Source of the DNA: an uncultured Eubacteriales bacterium
Lineage (GTDB): Bacteria; Bacillota; Clostridia; Oscillospirales; CAG-272
NCBI GenBank assembly: GCA_934402395.1
Contig: CAKRTQ010000008.1
Coordinates: 51,226-115,225 of the forward strand
Reading direction: 5' to 3'
Length of the DNA stretch: 64,000 nt
The notes beneath the pieces were generated by a model, which was given only the letters and a program-made list of their open reading frames with translations, was not told where the DNA came from and made no database searches. How positions within the stretch are numbered: the first letter of the stretch is position 1; every line of letters starts with the position of its first letter. This document shows positions 26,276 through 33,831 of this stretch, one piece after another. The position numbers and the translations under genes were made by a program.

Positions 26276-27016
26276 TTATTTTTTCTTGAAGATCAGATCT
26301 CCGTACATACCTATGTCGCGGTATGAGTATACAACGCATTCATCTGTGACTATCCGCTCCGGCGAGTCGGCAGATCCGGCGGATGGGGCATCGGCGCAGT
26401 CGTTTGAGTAGACATATCTGCCATCCGGCTCGGATGCATAGAAGATAAATCCGTATTTATCGTTACCGTCGATGAGCTTCAGCAGAGCATCGCGGCTGCA
26501 CTTTACGAGAATATCCATGCGCCCGTTTATGCGTTCGATGCGCGGCACATTGTGCTTTATTTTTGCAAGTCTTGCACGCCATTCTGCATCCGATGTGCTG
26601 CGGCACAGCTCGATCCCGAATGCTTTGAGATATCCGGCAACGGCGGCGTTCCCGTCGGGACCGTCCGTGATCCCGACAATGAAGTATATCTCCCCGTCAT
26701 CGGCGGCATTGTTTGCAATGTATGCAGCCAATGGCGTAAAGCACACGCTGCCTGCCGGGGGAATATCCGGTGCGTCCGAGTAGCAATTGGTGTACAGTCC
26801 GTTGGCAACATGATCGTTGGCAGATCCGGCTTCTGTCTTTACGTAGCGGCGTCCGGCATCGGCGCTCATGTCTGTACCGGGGGCAGCCGGTGCGGTTTGG
26901 GTGCCCGTGACGTCCGGTCCGTTTCCCGGCTTTCCGCATCCGTTAAGAAGAAGTGCGGACAGTATGGCGAGCAACATGAAAACAGAAAGTGTCTTTACAG
27001 CGGTTTTGCTTTGCAT
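26276..27016 (-). CDS. Lipoprotein of unknown function
   Basis: A 246-residue exported lipoprotein with signal MQSKTAVKTLSVFMLLAILSA and lipobox LLNGC near residue 26. A Pro/Thr/Ala-rich spacer follows (VTGTQTAPAAPGTDM). The rest is globular with several aromatic strands and two cysteine-containing turns; no family is recognised. The start at 27016 follows a perfect GGAGGACC. The frame stays open a further 110 codons upstream, but that stretch is the rnpB gene and its terminator, so it is not coding. No promoter was clear; the gene faces thiT. Confidence 0.8.
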   Translation of the reverse strand: MQSKTAVKTLSVFMLLAILSALLLNGCGKPGNGPDVTGTQTAPAAPGTDMSADAGRRYVKTEAGSANDHVANGLYTNCYSDAPDIPPAGSVCFTPLAAYIANNAADDGEIYFIVGITDGPDGNAAVAGYLKAFGIELCRSTSDAEWRARLAKIKHNVPRIERINGRMDILVKCSRDALLKLIDGNDKYGFIFYASEPDGRYVYSNDCADAPSAGSADSPERIVTDECVVYSYRDIGMYGDLIFKKK

Positions 27017-27098
27017 GGCAGGTCCTCCGTTTATTCTTTTGCATCGGAGCCTAAGCTCCCGGATCCCAGTATACCCCATAAAACGTTGTTTGTCAAGC

Positions 27099-27144
27099 AA
27101 AAAAGGCGGTATCCGGACCGAAAAAGTCCTTGATACCGCTTTTT
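27099..27144 (-). terminator. Terminator of rnpB
   Basis: On the minus strand GCGGTATC (27139-27132) pairs with GATACCGC (27113-27106), with an inner GGAC/GTCC pair, followed by CTTTTTT. Confidence 0.88.
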
Positions 27145-27150
27145 GTGCTA

Positions 27151-27500
27151 CTTTATCTGTAAGCCGGGTTCTGTCGTGGACGACCATCTGTCTTTGCGTC
27201 GCGTCACCGCGCCGCTCCGCGGCTTTCGCCGCGTGCCACCCGGGGATATGTGTCGGGCCAACGATCCCCATGCGGTGTTGCTTCGGATAGGGTTTACAGC
27301 GGATCCATGTTACCATGGAAACTGGTGAGCTCTTACCTCGCCTTTCCATCCTTACCCGCCGTGGGGCGGGCGGTCTATTTCTGTTGCACTTTCCCGGCAG
27401 TCACCTGCGGCTGACGTTATCAGCTATCCTGCCCTGCGAAGCCCGGACTTTCCTCACGGTATGACCTTTCGGCATGATACCGCGCGGCCGTCCGATAAAG
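27151..27500 (-). ncRNA. rnpB: RNase P RNA, bacterial class A
   Basis: The catalytic RNA that trims the 5' ends of tRNA precursors. On the minus strand CTTTATC (27500-27494) pairs with GATAAAG (27157-27151) as helix P1. The universal GAGGAAAGTCCGGGC, GTGCAACAGAAA, GGTAAGAGCTCACC and 3' CCACGACAGAACCCGGCTTA blocks are all present in order. The size (about 350 bases) and the layout fit type A RNA. A promoter and a terminator flank it at the expected distances. Confidence 0.97.
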
Positions 27501-27510
27501 TTGCGAGTAT

Positions 27511-27539
27511 ATTATAGCACTCCCCGCGCTTTTTGTCAA
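27511..27539 (-). promoter_or_regulatory. rnpB promoter
   Basis: Minus-strand TTGACA (27539-27534) and TATAAT (27516-27511), both perfect, with 17-base spacing; the start of transcription would fall near 27503. The -35 box lies mostly in the loop of the hairpin at 27517-27552. Confidence 0.9.
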
Positions 27540-27552
27540 GCGCGGGGAGTGC
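27517..27552 (-). terminator. Terminator-like hairpin overlapping the rnpB promoter
   Basis: GCACTCCCCGCGCT (27517-27530) pairs perfectly with 27539-27552 over an 8-base loop. It lies 20 bases after the stop of the SGNH gene at 27573. The left arm is also the spacer of the rnpB promoter. No long T tract follows on the minus strand (TATAATA). Confidence 0.7.
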
Positions 27553-27572
27553 CGAAGTGTGTTATCGCTGCG

Positions 27573-28517
27573 TTATCTGACTATGCCCTTTGTGCGCAGC
27601 CAAAGCGACCATTCTCTGTAATACTTTCCGTAAACATGAACGCCGTCGCTCCCGAGCGAGGCGGTAAGCGCGTGGTTTGCATCGTCAAACAGCTCGTTGA
27701 CATCTATATAGAAGCTCGTCTCGCTGTCCGCAAGCGCGGCAATGCCGGCGTTCACCTCATCGATCTTTGCGTTCGTGATATATTTGCTGACGCCGCTGTC
27801 GGAATATTCCTTGGTAACGTGCAGATTTGCGCACAGGAAAATTATCGCATCGGGCTGAGCGTGTCTCACCTGCTCGGCAAGAAGACGGATGTTGAGAATT
27901 ATGTTCTTCACAGAGTCTCCCATCTCGTTTATGCCGACCATGATGTAGACTTTTCCGAATTTCCGCTCCGCCAGCAGTGTGTCGAGCGTTGATTTGCCGT
28001 ATTTGGTCTTTACGCCCGAGGCATCCACTCCGGAGGTGTATTCAAATTCGCCCCGCCGTGCGCCGCCGGCGCTCATTCCCGAGGTGCAGAAGAATACCGC
28101 ATTCTGAAGATTTCCTACGGTGTAATCGCGCAGACCTACCGTGCGTGAGTCGCCGATGAACAGCGCATCGTCAAAATACGACGCGCCGACCTCGGTGAAT
28201 GTCGCAGGCGGGACAGTCGGTTCCGTTACCGGCGGCTGTACGGTCGTTTCAACCGGCTCTGCCGTGGTTTCGGGCGGCGTTGCCCCACTGCTTTCATCCG
28301 ATTCGGGAGACGTGGTGTCGGCAGGGGAGGTCGTAGTGTCGGCGGAGGTGTCGGTCGGCACCGGAACATCGGTTTCGGTCGGCTCAGTTGTCCCGGTATC
28401 ATCGACGGGACCGATAAGCCCATGGCTCTCTCCCATTGCTTTTATTGCAAACGGAAGGCATACGATAAGTGCCGCCGCGAATATTATAAGGGTAATTATA
28501 GGTTTTGACTGTTTCAT
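27573..28517 (-). CDS. Membrane-anchored SGNH hydrolase/acyltransferase
   Basis: A 314-residue protein with an N-terminal membrane helix (ITLIIFAAALIVCLPFAI), a Thr/Pro/Glu-rich stalk (about 35-110) and an extracellular SGNH domain: FIGDSRTVGL with the Ser nucleophile near 130, MVGINEMGDS with the conserved Asn, and SDGVHVYGKYY with the catalytic Asp and His near 297-300. The MBOAT gene ends 16 bases upstream on the same strand. MBOAT/SGNH pairs (AlgI/AlgX, PatA/PatB, DltB/DltD types) carry acyl groups across the membrane and onto polymers, so cell-wall or exopolysaccharide O-acetylation is inferred. ATG 28517 gives the typical anchor. Confidence 0.85.
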   Translation of the reverse strand: MKQSKPIITLIIFAAALIVCLPFAIKAMGESHGLIGPVDDTGTTEPTETDVPVPTDTSADTTTSPADTTSPESDESSGATPPETTAEPVETTVQPPVTEPTVPPATFTEVGASYFDDALFIGDSRTVGLRDYTVGNLQNAVFFCTSGMSAGGARRGEFEYTSGVDASGVKTKYGKSTLDTLLAERKFGKVYIMVGINEMGDSVKNIILNIRLLAEQVRHAQPDAIIFLCANLHVTKEYSDSGVSKYITNAKIDEVNAGIAALADSETSFYIDVNELFDDANHALTASLGSDGVHVYGKYYREWSLWLRTKGIVR

Positions 28518-28533
28518 TTGATCATGTCCGTTC

Positions 28534-29946
28534 TCAGAATTTGCCGTACATAAACGGATCTCCGGCATTGCGGCAAAGGAAGAGCACCGACAGTATGACA
28601 GCCGCAGTCAATATTATGTCGCCGATCACGGTTTTATCCAGCTTACTGGCAAGACGTTTCGGGTACGGGGTGATGAAGACAATGCCGGCGAGAATATAAA
28701 GTCCGTATTTGAGGAGGTACTCGGTAAAATCACCGCGCACGGCAAAGACATCTCCGTGCGGCAGAAAAGGGAACAGCCGTGTAAAGAACGTGCCGAGCTT
28801 TGAGAGGTCGGTTATTGCAAATACGGTCCAGCTGAGCGGTATCACCGCCGCCATGTATATGTGACCGGCAACGGGGTGCGCCGCCATATACTTGCCGTAT
28901 ATGAATTTCTCGGCTGCGACTATGGCGAAAAGCAAAAGTCCCCAGATGAGGAAGTTCATCGTTGCGCCGTGCCACATTCCCGTAAAGAGCCACACCGCAA
29001 GAAGATTCAACAGTGTGCGCTGCCTTCCGTAGCGGCTGCCGCCGAGCGGAATGTAAATGTAATTTTTGAACCACTCGCCGAGCGTGATGTGCCAACGCCG
29101 CCAGAAGTCCGCCATTCCGGTGGCAAGGTACGGATCGCGGAAGTTTTCGGGCAGTGTGAAACCGAGCATCCTGCCGGTGCCTATCGCCATGAGCGAGTAG
29201 CCGTAAAAATCAAAATAAATGTAAAGGGTGTATGCCGCAAGCGCGATCCACGCAAGCGGAGAGGATATGCTGTCATAGCCTATTCCGGCAACGCGCGTCC
29301 AGCACGCCGAAAGATTGTTGGCGATCAGCACCTTGAGAGCAAGACCAACGATAAATGTACGCGCTCCGCCGCAGAAGGCTTCGATGCTGTATTGGCGCAC
29401 ATCAAGCTCGCCGCGCATTTTGCGGTATGAGGTTATCGGTCCAGCCACCATGCAGGGGAACATACACATGAAAACGGCAAAATTCAGCGGCGACCTCTCG
29501 GCGGGGACCTCGCCGCGGCTTACGTCAACAAGGTACGCCACTGCGCGGAATGCAAAAAAGCTGAGTCCCATGGGCAGTACGAGCCCGGAAATGTTGAAGG
29601 TGACCTCCGCGCGGAGAAGGGCAGAGAGCAGATTCCCGATGCCGCCGAAAAGGGGTTTGGCATATTTGAAAAGAAAGAGACTGCCGATATTCCACACAAT
29701 ACCGGTGACGAGGAAAAAGCACCGCCGCCGTGGAAAGAAGTCGGTAAGCAGCCCGAGAACGTAATTGATAACGGTGGATACCGCAATGATTATGAGAAAG
29801 GCGGGAGTCTTGTACGTTCCTGCCGCGTAAAATATCAGACTGCCGAGAAAGATAACGGCATTTCTCATACGCGGCGGCAATATATAATACGCTGCCAGAA
29901 ACAGCGGTAAAAACAAGAATATGAATTCGAGACTGCTGAAATTCAA
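28534..29946 (-). CDS. MBOAT family membrane-bound O-acyltransferase (AlgI/DltB-like)
   Basis: A 470-residue protein with about ten membrane helices. It has the AlgI-type blocks LYIYFDFYGYSLMAIGTGRMLGF near 240, NFRDPYLATGMADFWRRWHITLGEWFKNYIYIPLGG near 265, and FTGMWHGATMNFLIWG near 315 with the catalytic His. It would move an acetyl group from a cytoplasmic donor to an outer acceptor, passed on by the SGNH protein encoded next. The start is a TTG at 29946, preceded by AAGGAG at 6 bases. Both genes are leftward and probably form a two-gene operon. Confidence 0.93.
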   Translation of the reverse strand: MNFSSLEFIFLFLPLFLAAYYILPPRMRNAVIFLGSLIFYAAGTYKTPAFLIIIAVSTVINYVLGLLTDFFPRRRCFFLVTGIVWNIGSLFLFKYAKPLFGGIGNLLSALLRAEVTFNISGLVLPMGLSFFAFRAVAYLVDVSRGEVPAERSPLNFAVFMCMFPCMVAGPITSYRKMRGELDVRQYSIEAFCGGARTFIVGLALKVLIANNLSACWTRVAGIGYDSISSPLAWIALAAYTLYIYFDFYGYSLMAIGTGRMLGFTLPENFRDPYLATGMADFWRRWHITLGEWFKNYIYIPLGGSRYGRQRTLLNLLAVWLFTGMWHGATMNFLIWGLLLFAIVAAEKFIYGKYMAAHPVAGHIYMAAVIPLSWTVFAITDLSKLGTFFTRLFPFLPHGDVFAVRGDFTEYLLKYGLYILAGIVFITPYPKRLASKLDKTVIGDIILTAAVILSVLFLCRNAGDPFMYGKF

Positions 29947-30019
29947 TTTAAACTCCTTTTATATGCAAAGGTCGGAGCGGAAAAAACGCAGGACCGTAAA
30001 AATTTTATCTTCAGGGTTA

Positions 30020-30048
30020 TTGACAAACCGAAAAAAACGTGTTATAAT
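30020..30048 (+). promoter_or_regulatory. tRNA-Leu promoter
   Basis: TTGACA (30020-30025) and TATAAT (30043-30048), both perfect, with 17-base spacing, about 28 bases before the tRNA. Confidence 0.88.
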
Positions 30049-30076
30049 AACAAAGTCGTCGGTAAGCGGCGCAAAT

Positions 30077-30163
30077 GCGGGTATGGCGGAATTGGCAGAC
30101 GCGCTAGATTCAGGTTCTAGTGAGGGTTCCCTCATGAAGGTTCAAGTCCTTTTACCCGCACCA
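30077..30163 (+). tRNA. tRNA-Leu (anticodon CAG)
   Basis: The 87-base gene folds as a class II tRNA: acceptor stem GCGGGTA/TACCCGC, anticodon arm CTAGA-TTCAGGT-TCTAG with CAG in the loop, a long variable arm TGAGGGTTCCCTCA, and a T arm with loop TTCAAGT. CCA is encoded (30161-30163). The last 24 bases before CCA (30137-30160) recur exactly twice downstream at 30307-30330 and 30434-30457. Confidence 0.97.
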
Positions 30164-30208
30164 ATATTGTAAGGGCTATGTCCGCAAGGGCATAGCCCTT
30201 ACAATATT
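30163..30208 (+). repeat. 18-bp perfect hairpin directly after tRNA-Leu
   Basis: AATATTGTAAGGGCTATG (30163-30180) pairs perfectly with 30191-30208 over a 10-base loop. It begins at the final A of CCA. There is no T tract, so it is not a standard terminator, but it could set the 3' end of the primary transcript. Confidence 0.8.
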
Positions 30209-30246
30209 GAATGTGAATTGAATCTTGAAGCTTCCGGGAGCCGCTT

Positions 30247-30330
30247 GCGGGTCCACGGATCGCGCAAGGATGAACGACGGTTTGCGCAGGCATATATGCG
30301 CGATCCAAGGTTCAAGTCCTTTTACCCGCA
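30247..30330 (+). other. tRNA-like element 1, derived in part from tRNA-Leu
   Basis: From GCGGGT (30247-30252) to the A at 30330 the element is 84 bases, the same length as tRNA-Leu without CCA. GCGGGT can pair with ACCCGC (30324-30329) as a 6-bp acceptor-like stem. AAGG-TTCAAGT-CCTT is a T arm identical to that of the tRNA. The D and anticodon arms are replaced by a 10-bp stem GGATCGCGCA (30257-30266) / TGCGCGATCC (30297-30306). The A is followed by CTA, not CCA. Transcription and function are unproven. Confidence 0.5.
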
Positions 30331-30373
30331 CTATTGAATAAAAAATGCATCTTGAAGCTTCCGGGAGCCGCTT

Positions 30374-30457
30374 GCGGGTCCACGGATCGCGCAAGGATGA
30401 ACGACGGTTTGCACAGGCATATATGCGCGATCCAAGGTTCAAGTCCTTTTACCCGCA
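30374..30457 (+). other. tRNA-like element 2
   Basis: The same 84-base arrangement as element 1: GCGGGT (30374-30379), a 10-bp central stem, the T arm and ACCCGC ending at 30456, then A. The one base change keeps the 10-bp stem but weakens an alternative GCGCAA/TTGCGC pairing. Confidence 0.5.
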
Positions 30458-30500
30458 CTATTGAATAAAAAATGCAGCTTGAAGCCCCCGGGAGCCGGGG

Positions 30501-31301
30501 TCAGACCGCGCCGGCGAGTTTTTTTGCGGCGGCGGGTATATCTCCTACCCCGTCAAGTATCAGGCGCGGGCGGTAGGGGAAGTTGAGGCAGTCGGCGCGG
30601 GTCGAAACGCCCGACAGCACAAGAGCCGTGTCAAGACCGGATTCGATACCGGCTACAATGTCTGTGTCCATGCGGTCGCCGATTATTGCGGCATCCTCCG
30701 AGTGGACGCCGAGCAGCTTCAGACCCGTGCGCATCATGAGAGGGTTGGGCTTTCCGACATAATACGCCTGCTTGCCGGTCGCAAGCTCAATGGGAGCGAG
30801 CAGGGCGCGGCAGGCGGGGGCTATGCCGTCCTCTGTCGGACCGGTAAGGTCGTAGTTCGTTCCTATCAGCTTGGCTCCGCCGTTCACAAGGCGTATTGCC
30901 TTTGTTATGGAGTCAAGGCTGTACCCGCGATCCTCGCCGACTACCACATAGTCCGGGTTTACATCGTTGTAGGTTATCCCGGCATCGTAAAGAGCGTTCT
31001 GAATGCCGTGCTCGCCCATGACGAACGCCGAGCAGCCCGGCGCCTGACTGTCAAGAAACCGCGCTGTGGCAAGCGCACTCGTGTAGAAGTGCGATTCGTC
31101 AACGTCAAGTCCCATGCGTCCGAGCTTCTGCTGAAGCTCGCGCGGAGTGTACTGGCTTGAGTTTGTAAGAAACAGAAACTGCTTTCCGCTCTCCTTGAGC
31201 CACTCAAGAAATTCTCCCACACCGGGAAGCAGACGGTTGCCGTGATAGATCACGCCGTCCATATCGCATATAAAACCTTTTTTCTTCAGCAGCTGATCCA
31301 A
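30501..31301 (-). CDS. HAD-IIA family phosphatase, second paralogue
   Basis: A 266-residue phosphohydrolase with CDMDGVIYHG (Asp13, Asp15), FLTNSS near 46, a lysine in YYVGKPNPLMM near 186, and IIGDRMDTDIVAG near 208. The C2-type cap between motifs II and III marks it as NagD-like. It may dephosphorylate nucleotide or sugar phosphates. It shares the layout and DRxxTDI motif of the HAD protein at 3366 but lacks an rqcH neighbour. The stop codon lies directly at the edge of the tandem repeats. ATG 31301 follows GGAGA. Confidence 0.9.
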   Translation of the reverse strand: MDQLLKKKGFICDMDGVIYHGNRLLPGVGEFLEWLKESGKQFLFLTNSSQYTPRELQQKLGRMGLDVDESHFYTSALATARFLDSQAPGCSAFVMGEHGIQNALYDAGITYNDVNPDYVVVGEDRGYSLDSITKAIRLVNGGAKLIGTNYDLTGPTEDGIAPACRALLAPIELATGKQAYYVGKPNPLMMRTGLKLLGVHSEDAAIIGDRMDTDIVAGIESGLDTALVLSGVSTRADCLNFPYRPRLILDGVGDIPAAAKKLAGAV

Positions 31302-31458
31302 GTCGGTATCTCCTTAAATAAATGTTATTTGCCGGAATATTAATTATACCCTCCGGAAGCGGTCATGTCAAGTCGGATTTTGTAAAATAGCGATGAAAAG
31401 CGTCATCTGCCGGGTAGCTTGACATAGCGAGACTGTTTGTGTATAATTAAATTGAAAA

Positions 31459-32151
31459 TTATGTAGCTCTGCATATGAGACGCCTCGCAGTCTCGAATGC
31501 AAAATAAAGTGTTTCGGATATAAGACGGTAAAGCTCCGGCTCGGAGAATGCCGACATTATTTCGATATCGCGGCAACGGCGGCCGAGGCATCCGCGTATG
31601 TCTCCGGAGTAGATCGGCGTTGATCTTGTACGCGGCAGTCTCAGAAGCAGCCGGAAGATATCATCGGGCGTACATTGCCATGTCGGGATACCGGCGTCAA
31701 GTCCCGCCTTGCGAAGTATGTTTGCGGCAAACTCAGAGCAGGAATATGCCTTGTACATTCTGAAGCCGCCGGACAGCGGCATACTTACGACCGATAGCAG
31801 ATTGTATATATACTCGCGGTCCGAAAAAATTTTTTTTACTGCGCTGTATGCTTTCTCGTATTCACTCCCGCTTACCTTTAACGCAAAAAGAACGGCGGGA
31901 ACGATTCTTTTATTTCCGGTAGTGTAACGGTCAAGGCATTCACATACCGGTCCGCCCACAAGCGGTGAAGAGCGGTGCAGTCTGGCAAACGAGTAGATCT
32001 TTTCAAGGTCCGGTGAAAATGATACCGCAACATGGTTGAATCTGGCGCCGCTGGCGGCACGTATCACAGCCGGAACTATCCCGCCTGTCCGTGTGAGAAG
32101 TATATAAATGTATTTTTCGTTCGGGCAAGCCCATGTTTGTGATGTTTTCAT
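31459..32151 (-). CDS. YiiX/YaeF-like permuted papain-fold protein
   Basis: A 230-residue protein with TGGIVPAVIRAASGARFNHVAVSF near 20-45 and AYSCSEFAANILRKAGL near 142. The order His (in FNHVAVS) before Cys (in YSCSEF) is that of the circularly permuted NlpC/P60 group (YiiX, YaeF, LRAT-like), which act as amidases or acyl hydrolases on lipids or peptides. No signal peptide or membrane helix is seen, so it is probably cytoplasmic. The ATG at 32151 has a weak ribosome binding site. It is divergent from the ECF sigma operon; 172 bases lie between. Confidence 0.7.
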   Translation of the reverse strand: MKTSQTWACPNEKYIYILLTRTGGIVPAVIRAASGARFNHVAVSFSPDLEKIYSFARLHRSSPLVGGPVCECLDRYTTGNKRIVPAVLFALKVSGSEYEKAYSAVKKIFSDREYIYNLLSVVSMPLSGGFRMYKAYSCSEFAANILRKAGLDAGIPTWQCTPDDIFRLLLRLPRTRSTPIYSGDIRGCLGRRCRDIEIMSAFSEPELYRLISETLYFAFETARRLICRAT

Positions 32152-32323
32152 ACTTATAATTATATCGCATAATGTCGGATTATTCAATAGAATAAGCTCC
32201 CGGAAAAATATTTTTGCGCGAAAAAACGGCGGTATGCAATATCGCCGCTCAAAAACGTACATACCTTGTGAAGGATCCTTGTTTTTTTATGCGGGCAGAA
32301 CGGCGGAAAGGAGATGCGGACAT

Positions 32324-32878
32324 TTGAACGACAAAGCAATAGAAGAGCTCCTGTTTGCGCGTGACGAGGCGGCGCTTGACGAAGTGTCGAGCCGGTACGG
32401 GCGCATCCTCATGTCGGTCGCCATGGGCATTACCGGAAATGAGCAGGACGCCGAGGAATGCGTGAACGACACATACCTTGCCGTCTGGAATTCGGTCCCG
32501 CCGCAGAGACCGGATAATCTGCAGGCTTATCTTTGCCGCATCACGCACAATCTTGCCTGCCGCGTGCTTGACCGGCGCACAGCGCAGAAACGGCAGGCGG
32601 ATGTAATGCCGCTTACCGAAGAGCTTGCCGAGGTCATTCCGTCGTATGACGACGCGGCGCAGTACGACGCGCGCGAGATCTCGCGCGCCGTTGACCGCTT
32701 TCTCCGGACTCTGCCGCGCGAGTCGCGCGTGGTGTTCGTCCGCAGGTACTTTTATGCCGACAAAACAGAAAAAATTGCGGAACTTACCGGGATGAGTGAG
32801 GCAAAGGTCGCTCAGTCTCTTTTCCGCACACGCAAAAAGCTGAGGGCTTTTCTGATCAAGGAGGGATTTTACCTTTGA
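32324..32878 (+). CDS. ECF-type RNA polymerase sigma factor
   Basis: A 184-residue sigma-70 family protein with region 2 (about 25-90; AMGITGNEQDAEECVNDTYLAVWNSVPP and LQAYLCRITHNLACRVLDRR) and region 4 (about 125-180; LPRESRVVFVRRYFYADKTEKIAELTGMSEAKVAQSLFRTRKKL). Regions 1 and 3 are absent, as in ECF factors. A TTG start at 32324 is chosen because GGAAAGGAG lies 11 bases upstream and longer frames add non-homologous residues. The next gene overlaps its stop by 4 bases and starts with TTG as well. It very likely drives this operon. Confidence 0.92.
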   Translation: MNDKAIEELLFARDEAALDEVSSRYGRILMSVAMGITGNEQDAEECVNDTYLAVWNSVPPQRPDNLQAYLCRITHNLACRVLDRRTAQKRQADVMPLTEELAEVIPSYDDAAQYDAREISRAVDRFLRTLPRESRVVFVRRYFYADKTEKIAELTGMSEAKVAQSLFRTRKKLRAFLIKEGFYL

Positions 32879-33798
32879 ACGATGAAAAAGATTACGAAAT
32901 AAAACGATCCGACGGGTTGCTCGGCGCCGTAGGAGGCATCGGCGCCGATCTGATCGCTGAGGCATCCGAGCAGAACGTCAGAGCGGCGGTAAGGAAAAGA
33001 CGCCGCCGCCTCGGCGGTGCGCTCTCGGGGCTGGCAGCATGCCTTGTGCTTGCCGTGTCTGTCGGTGCGGTGCTGACATACGGAGGCGGAGGAGAAGTCG
33101 GCGACAATGCGTTTTTTTCCGAAAAAAGTGTTCCTCGGGCATCCTCCCCGGGCACGGAGGCTGTCGATATCCGCAGTGAAGACGGAATGAACGCAGTGGA
33201 CGGCGTCGAGAGCGTTCCGTCTCCTACATCTGAGACGACCAAAAAAGACAGCCACGGTTATGAAGACCTTGAAAACAGCAAGGGCAACATGGGAAATGTG
33301 ACCGACGGTCCCGGCGGATTTTCCGCATGGGGATTTGGCATGGGGGCGCGTGTGATAAATTCCGGCGGGTCGATCGCCTATTGCGGATACGACACCGTTG
33401 CGCGTACCGTTTCGCTCATTCTTACGCTGGAGCGCAGTGCCGATGACCTTGAATTCGTATTCTGCCGCGTAAAGGACACCGCCGCCGTTGCGGGCAGCCG
33501 TTCGATATCCGACAGTCTTACGGTCACGGTCAACGGAAAAGTCATACGCAAGGGCGGCATTCCGACCGAACCCGGCGTATACTGTATAGATATAGACTAT
33601 TCAGTGTTCGATGACATCTGCCGCAGTGCGGGTGATCTCCCACCGGAGTCGGTTTATGTCAGGGGATTTGACGTACAAAGGCTTGAATTCGCACTTGCAC
33701 CGTACAGGATCAGCGGTATGCCCGAGCCGCCTGCCGCCGACAGTACAGACGAATTTTTCGATTTCGATCTGAGAAATGCTCCGGATCACCTTTATTGA
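32875..33798 (+). CDS. Membrane protein, probable anti-sigma or sensor partner
   Basis: A 307-residue protein with a short cytoplasmic part (about 1-42, ending VRKRRRR), one membrane helix (LGGALSGLAACLVLAVSVGAVL) and an extracellular part of about 240 residues. The outer part has a Ser/Thr/Glu-rich linker (80-130) and then a beta-rich domain with GGSIAYCGYDTVARTVSLIL and VKDTAAVAGSRSISDSLTV. Position after an ECF sigma gene, TTGA overlap and topology fit an anti-sigma factor, but no zinc HxxxCxxC motif is present and the cytoplasmic part is short. No outer family is recognised. Confidence 0.7.
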   Translation: MNDEKDYEIKRSDGLLGAVGGIGADLIAEASEQNVRAAVRKRRRRLGGALSGLAACLVLAVSVGAVLTYGGGGEVGDNAFFSEKSVPRASSPGTEAVDIRSEDGMNAVDGVESVPSPTSETTKKDSHGYEDLENSKGNMGNVTDGPGGFSAWGFGMGARVINSGGSIAYCGYDTVARTVSLILTLERSADDLEFVFCRVKDTAAVAGSRSISDSLTVTVNGKVIRKGGIPTEPGVYCIDIDYSVFDDICRSAGDLPPESVYVRGFDVQRLEFALAPYRISGMPEPPAADSTDEFFDFDLRNAPDHLY

Positions 33799-33831
33799 GG
33801 ATCCGACAAACAATAAACGGAGGAGAACAAA

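Larger units (their letters stand above)
30222..30497 (+). repeat. Two tandem 127-bp units plus a partial third
   Basis: Unit 1 is 30222-30348 and unit 2 is 30349-30475; they appear to differ at one base (G/A in TTTGCRCAGG). A partial, diverged third copy (about 30476-30497) ends where the stop codon of the HAD gene begins. Each full unit contains GGATCGCGCA...TGCGCGATCC and then an exact copy of the tRNA-Leu 3' end. The region 30164-30500 holds no credible protein gene; a short frame on the minus strand is produced by the repeat. Confidence 0.92.

Noticed and set aside
27017..27349. N-terminal extension of the lipoprotein frame up to 27349
   Set aside because: The stretch is rnpB and its terminator; ATG 27016 has a perfect ribosome binding site and a lipoprotein signal.
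30176..30442. 88-codon frame on the minus strand
   Set aside because: Produced by the 127-bp tandem units; its internal repetition follows the DNA repeat.
30137..30457. Attachment sites of an integrative element (tRNA 3' end copies)
   Set aside because: Only about 100-150 bases lie between copies and no integrase or cargo is present, so an intact element is excluded; a remnant remains possible.
30222..30475. CRISPR-like array
   Set aside because: Only two full 127-bp units with no unique spacers, and no cas genes; the units contain tRNA ends.
32228..32248. CGGCGGTAT/ATATCGCCG hairpin as an ECF operator
   Set aside because: Nine pairs with one wobble in the sigma leader; no second copy was found before other genes, so a regulatory role is not supported.
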